From positions 1 through 6,714 of the forward strand of contig CAJKQZ010000135.1 of assembly GCA_905202115.1 (NCBI GenBank): a DNA stretch of 6,714 nt, written 5' to 3'. Source of the DNA: an uncultured Prevotellaceae bacterium (GTDB taxonomy: Bacteria; Bacteroidota; Bacteroidia; Bacteroidales; Bacteroidaceae). A program made the translations under genes and the position numbers. The notes under the pieces were generated by a model, which saw only the letters and a list, made by a program, of their open reading frames with translations, was not told the origin of the DNA and did no database searches. Shown in pieces: positions 5,621-6,714 of the stretch (the first letter of the stretch is position 1; the number at the start of each line of letters is the position of its first letter).

Positions 5621-6634
5621 ATGATTCCCGCAGGCTGCCGCAATGCATTCACGCTGATACGCTGGTTTTTCGCCGTATCGATAGTTTTTTTCCACGGCAG
5701 CGTTGTTGCAGGGCGCCCCGACTTCTGGTTTGTCGACCCCCACTCCGCAATAAGTGCATTCTTCGTCATGAGCGGAATGCTCACCTATGCCGGATACCTG
5801 CGCCGCCCCGGAGCATGGACTTTCTATGCGCGCAGGGCGCGGAGAATAGGAATTCCCTACGCCACAGTCATATTACTGGCCGCCGTTGCGGGAATATTCC
5901 TTTCCACACTCGGCGCAAAGGCTTACCTGTCAGACGCAGGTACAGCCAAATATCTTGCAGCCAATCTTACATTCCTCAATTTTCTTTCTCCCGAGCTACC
6001 CGGAGTGTTCGCCTCGAACAACGTAACGGCAGTCAACGCATCACTATGGACAATGAAGGTAGAAGTAGTATTCTACCTGCTGCTACCTATTATCGCAGCG
6101 TTCGTGCGCCGTTGCAGGCCGGCGCGCGCGATAGCGGTGATGTATCTGCTGTCGGTGGCATGGAACCTGATATTCCTCTACCTGCAACAAAGCACCGGCA
6201 ACGGCGCCTACGACATACTGCGCCGGCAGATATTCGGGCAGATGATGTACTTTGCCGCAGGAATGGCGACCGCACACATGTACACACACATCATGCGGAA
6301 AAAATACACATACCTCGCTGCAGGTGCCGCGCTGTGGCTGATATGCGGACGCTTCACCGCACTACGCCCCATAGAGCCGGTAGCAATAGCCACAACGCTC
6401 ACAGTATTGGCATACGGAAGCACACGGCTGGCAGACCTCTCGGCAAAAGTTCCCAACCTCACATACGAAGTATTCCTGCTTCACTTTCCGGTTTTCCAGA
6501 CGCTCGCAGCCACGGGGTTCTTTGCCACAGCAGGCTTCCTCCCCGCGTTGGCGGCAGGAACAGGAATAACGCTGCTTCTCTCCGTAGCGCTGCACAGAGC
6601 AACAAATTTTCTGGTACAAAAAACGGAACGATAA
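5621..6634 (+). CDS. Membrane acyltransferase, acyltransferase-3 (OafA/YrhL-like) family
   Basis: A 337-aa inner-membrane protein with about ten hydrophobic segments (for example 12-30, 78-98, 147-161, 170-188, 229-243, 254-265 and 282-330). Family hallmarks are visible: R14 and H25 in LIRWFFAVSIVFFHG (12-26), FFVMSGML (47-54), the basic loop RRARRIGIPY (71-80), SLWTMKVEVVFYLLLP (141-156) with E148, and YEVFLLHFPVF (282-292). Such enzymes transfer acetyl or other acyl groups from the cytoplasm to surface or secreted glycans such as O-antigen, capsule or lipid-linked sugars. The substrate cannot be read here, and no fused SGNH domain is present. It starts 9 nt after the porZ stop, so it is almost certainly co-transcribed; given PorZ's link to A-LPS, an LPS target is attractive but unproven. 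The ATG at 5621 fits the family N-terminus, just before the first membrane segment. Confidence 0.88.
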   Translation: MIPAGCRNAFTLIRWFFAVSIVFFHGSVVAGRPDFWFVDPHSAISAFFVMSGMLTYAGYLRRPGAWTFYARRARRIGIPYATVILLAAVAGIFLSTLGAKAYLSDAGTAKYLAANLTFLNFLSPELPGVFASNNVTAVNASLWTMKVEVVFYLLLPIIAAFVRRCRPARAIAVMYLLSVAWNLIFLYLQQSTGNGAYDILRRQIFGQMMYFAAGMATAHMYTHIMRKKYTYLAAGAALWLICGRFTALRPIEPVAIATTLTVLAYGSTRLADLSAKVPNLTYEVFLLHFPVFQTLAATGFFATAGFLPALAAGTGITLLLSVALHRATNFLVQKTER

Positions 6635-6714
6635 AAAAACTTCCCGCAGATAATTGAATTTATCTCTGAGATAATTCAAAATATGTCTGAGATATTTTAA
6701 AATATCTCAGACAT
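6633..6714 (+). repeat. Intergenic 21-bp-phased repeat element, copy 3 (right end cut by window)
   Basis: The A-run (6633-6639) overlaps the TAA stop codon of the acyltransferase gene. CTTCCCGC (6640-6647) follows, then three units at 21-bp spacing: AGATAATTGAATTTA (6648-6662), AGATAATTCAAAATA (6669-6683) and AGATATTTTAAAATA (6690-6704). Unit 1 and the next three bases have changed so that AGATAA (6648-6653) is mirrored by TTATCT (6660-6665), making a small local inverted repeat. The window ends inside the palindrome, before the T-run expected from copy 2. Confidence 0.85.
6683..6714 (+). terminator. Perfect palindrome, probable terminator of the rdgB-porZ-acyltransferase operon
   Basis: The left arm 6683-6698 (ATGTCTGAGATATTTT) is exactly complementary to 6699-6714, a 32-bp perfect palindrome with no mismatch. 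The left side continues with AAAAT, and in copy 2 the matching right side continues into a T-run; here that part lies beyond the window. It begins about 50 nt after the operon's last stop codon and no other terminator is visible, so termination is plausible. Confidence 0.5.

Noticed and set aside
4613..5743. A 376-codon antisense frame opposite porZ
   Set aside because: Its composition (many Val, Gly, Tyr) is the mirror of the propeller codons, it has no recognisable motif, and porZ accounts for the locus.
4639..6657. A 672-codon + frame spanning the 3' half of porZ and all of the acyltransferase gene
   Set aside because: It is very rich in Arg, His, Gln and Ser with no domain-like pattern and runs through two well-supported genes in another frame. 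It is a shadow of GC-rich codon use (GCC, GAC, CGC).

Overview
The window looks like chromosomal DNA of a Bacteroidales bacterium that has a type IX secretion system. The evidence is a PorZ-like protein with an IYPNPV-type C-terminal domain, no Shine-Dalgarno sequence ahead of any of the five genes, a TAnnTTTG-type -7 box ahead of cysK, and frequent ATA isoleucine codons in GC-rich genes separated by very AT-rich intergenic DNA. The style resembles Muribaculaceae, but family and genus are inference only.

Layout: 1-330 holds a truncated, inverted copy of an intergenic repeat with a small terminator, a cluster of overlapping inverted repeats and a candidate promoter. cysK (O-acetylserine sulfhydrylase) lies at 331-1278 on +. 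Two hairpin terminators (1278-1352) separate it from a convergent gene on - (1386-2276), which encodes an alkaline-phosphatase-superfamily lipoprotein with a full set of metal ligands. The divergent spacer 2277-2701 carries a complete copy of the intergenic repeat and a degenerate 9-bp direct-repeat array. Three tightly spaced + genes follow (gaps of 24 and 9 nt), probably one operon: rdgB (house-cleaning ITP/XTP pyrophosphatase), porZ (T9SS attachment-complex component) and a membrane O-acyltransferase. A third repeat copy starts in the A-run of the last stop codon and runs off the window.

The genes do not form one pathway. The most suggestive link is porZ with the acyltransferase: in Porphyromonas PorZ binds anionic LPS used to anchor T9SS cargo, and acyltransferases of this type decorate surface glycans. 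A functional connection here is inference.

The most unusual feature is the intergenic repeat family. Each copy has three units of about 15 bp (AGATAATTCAAAATA-like) phased at exactly 21 bp, a flank reading CTTCCCGC (GTTCCCGC in the middle copy) after an A-run, and where complete a long AT-rich palindrome ending in a T-run. Both window ends fall inside this element, which suggests an assembly break at a multicopy genomic repeat.
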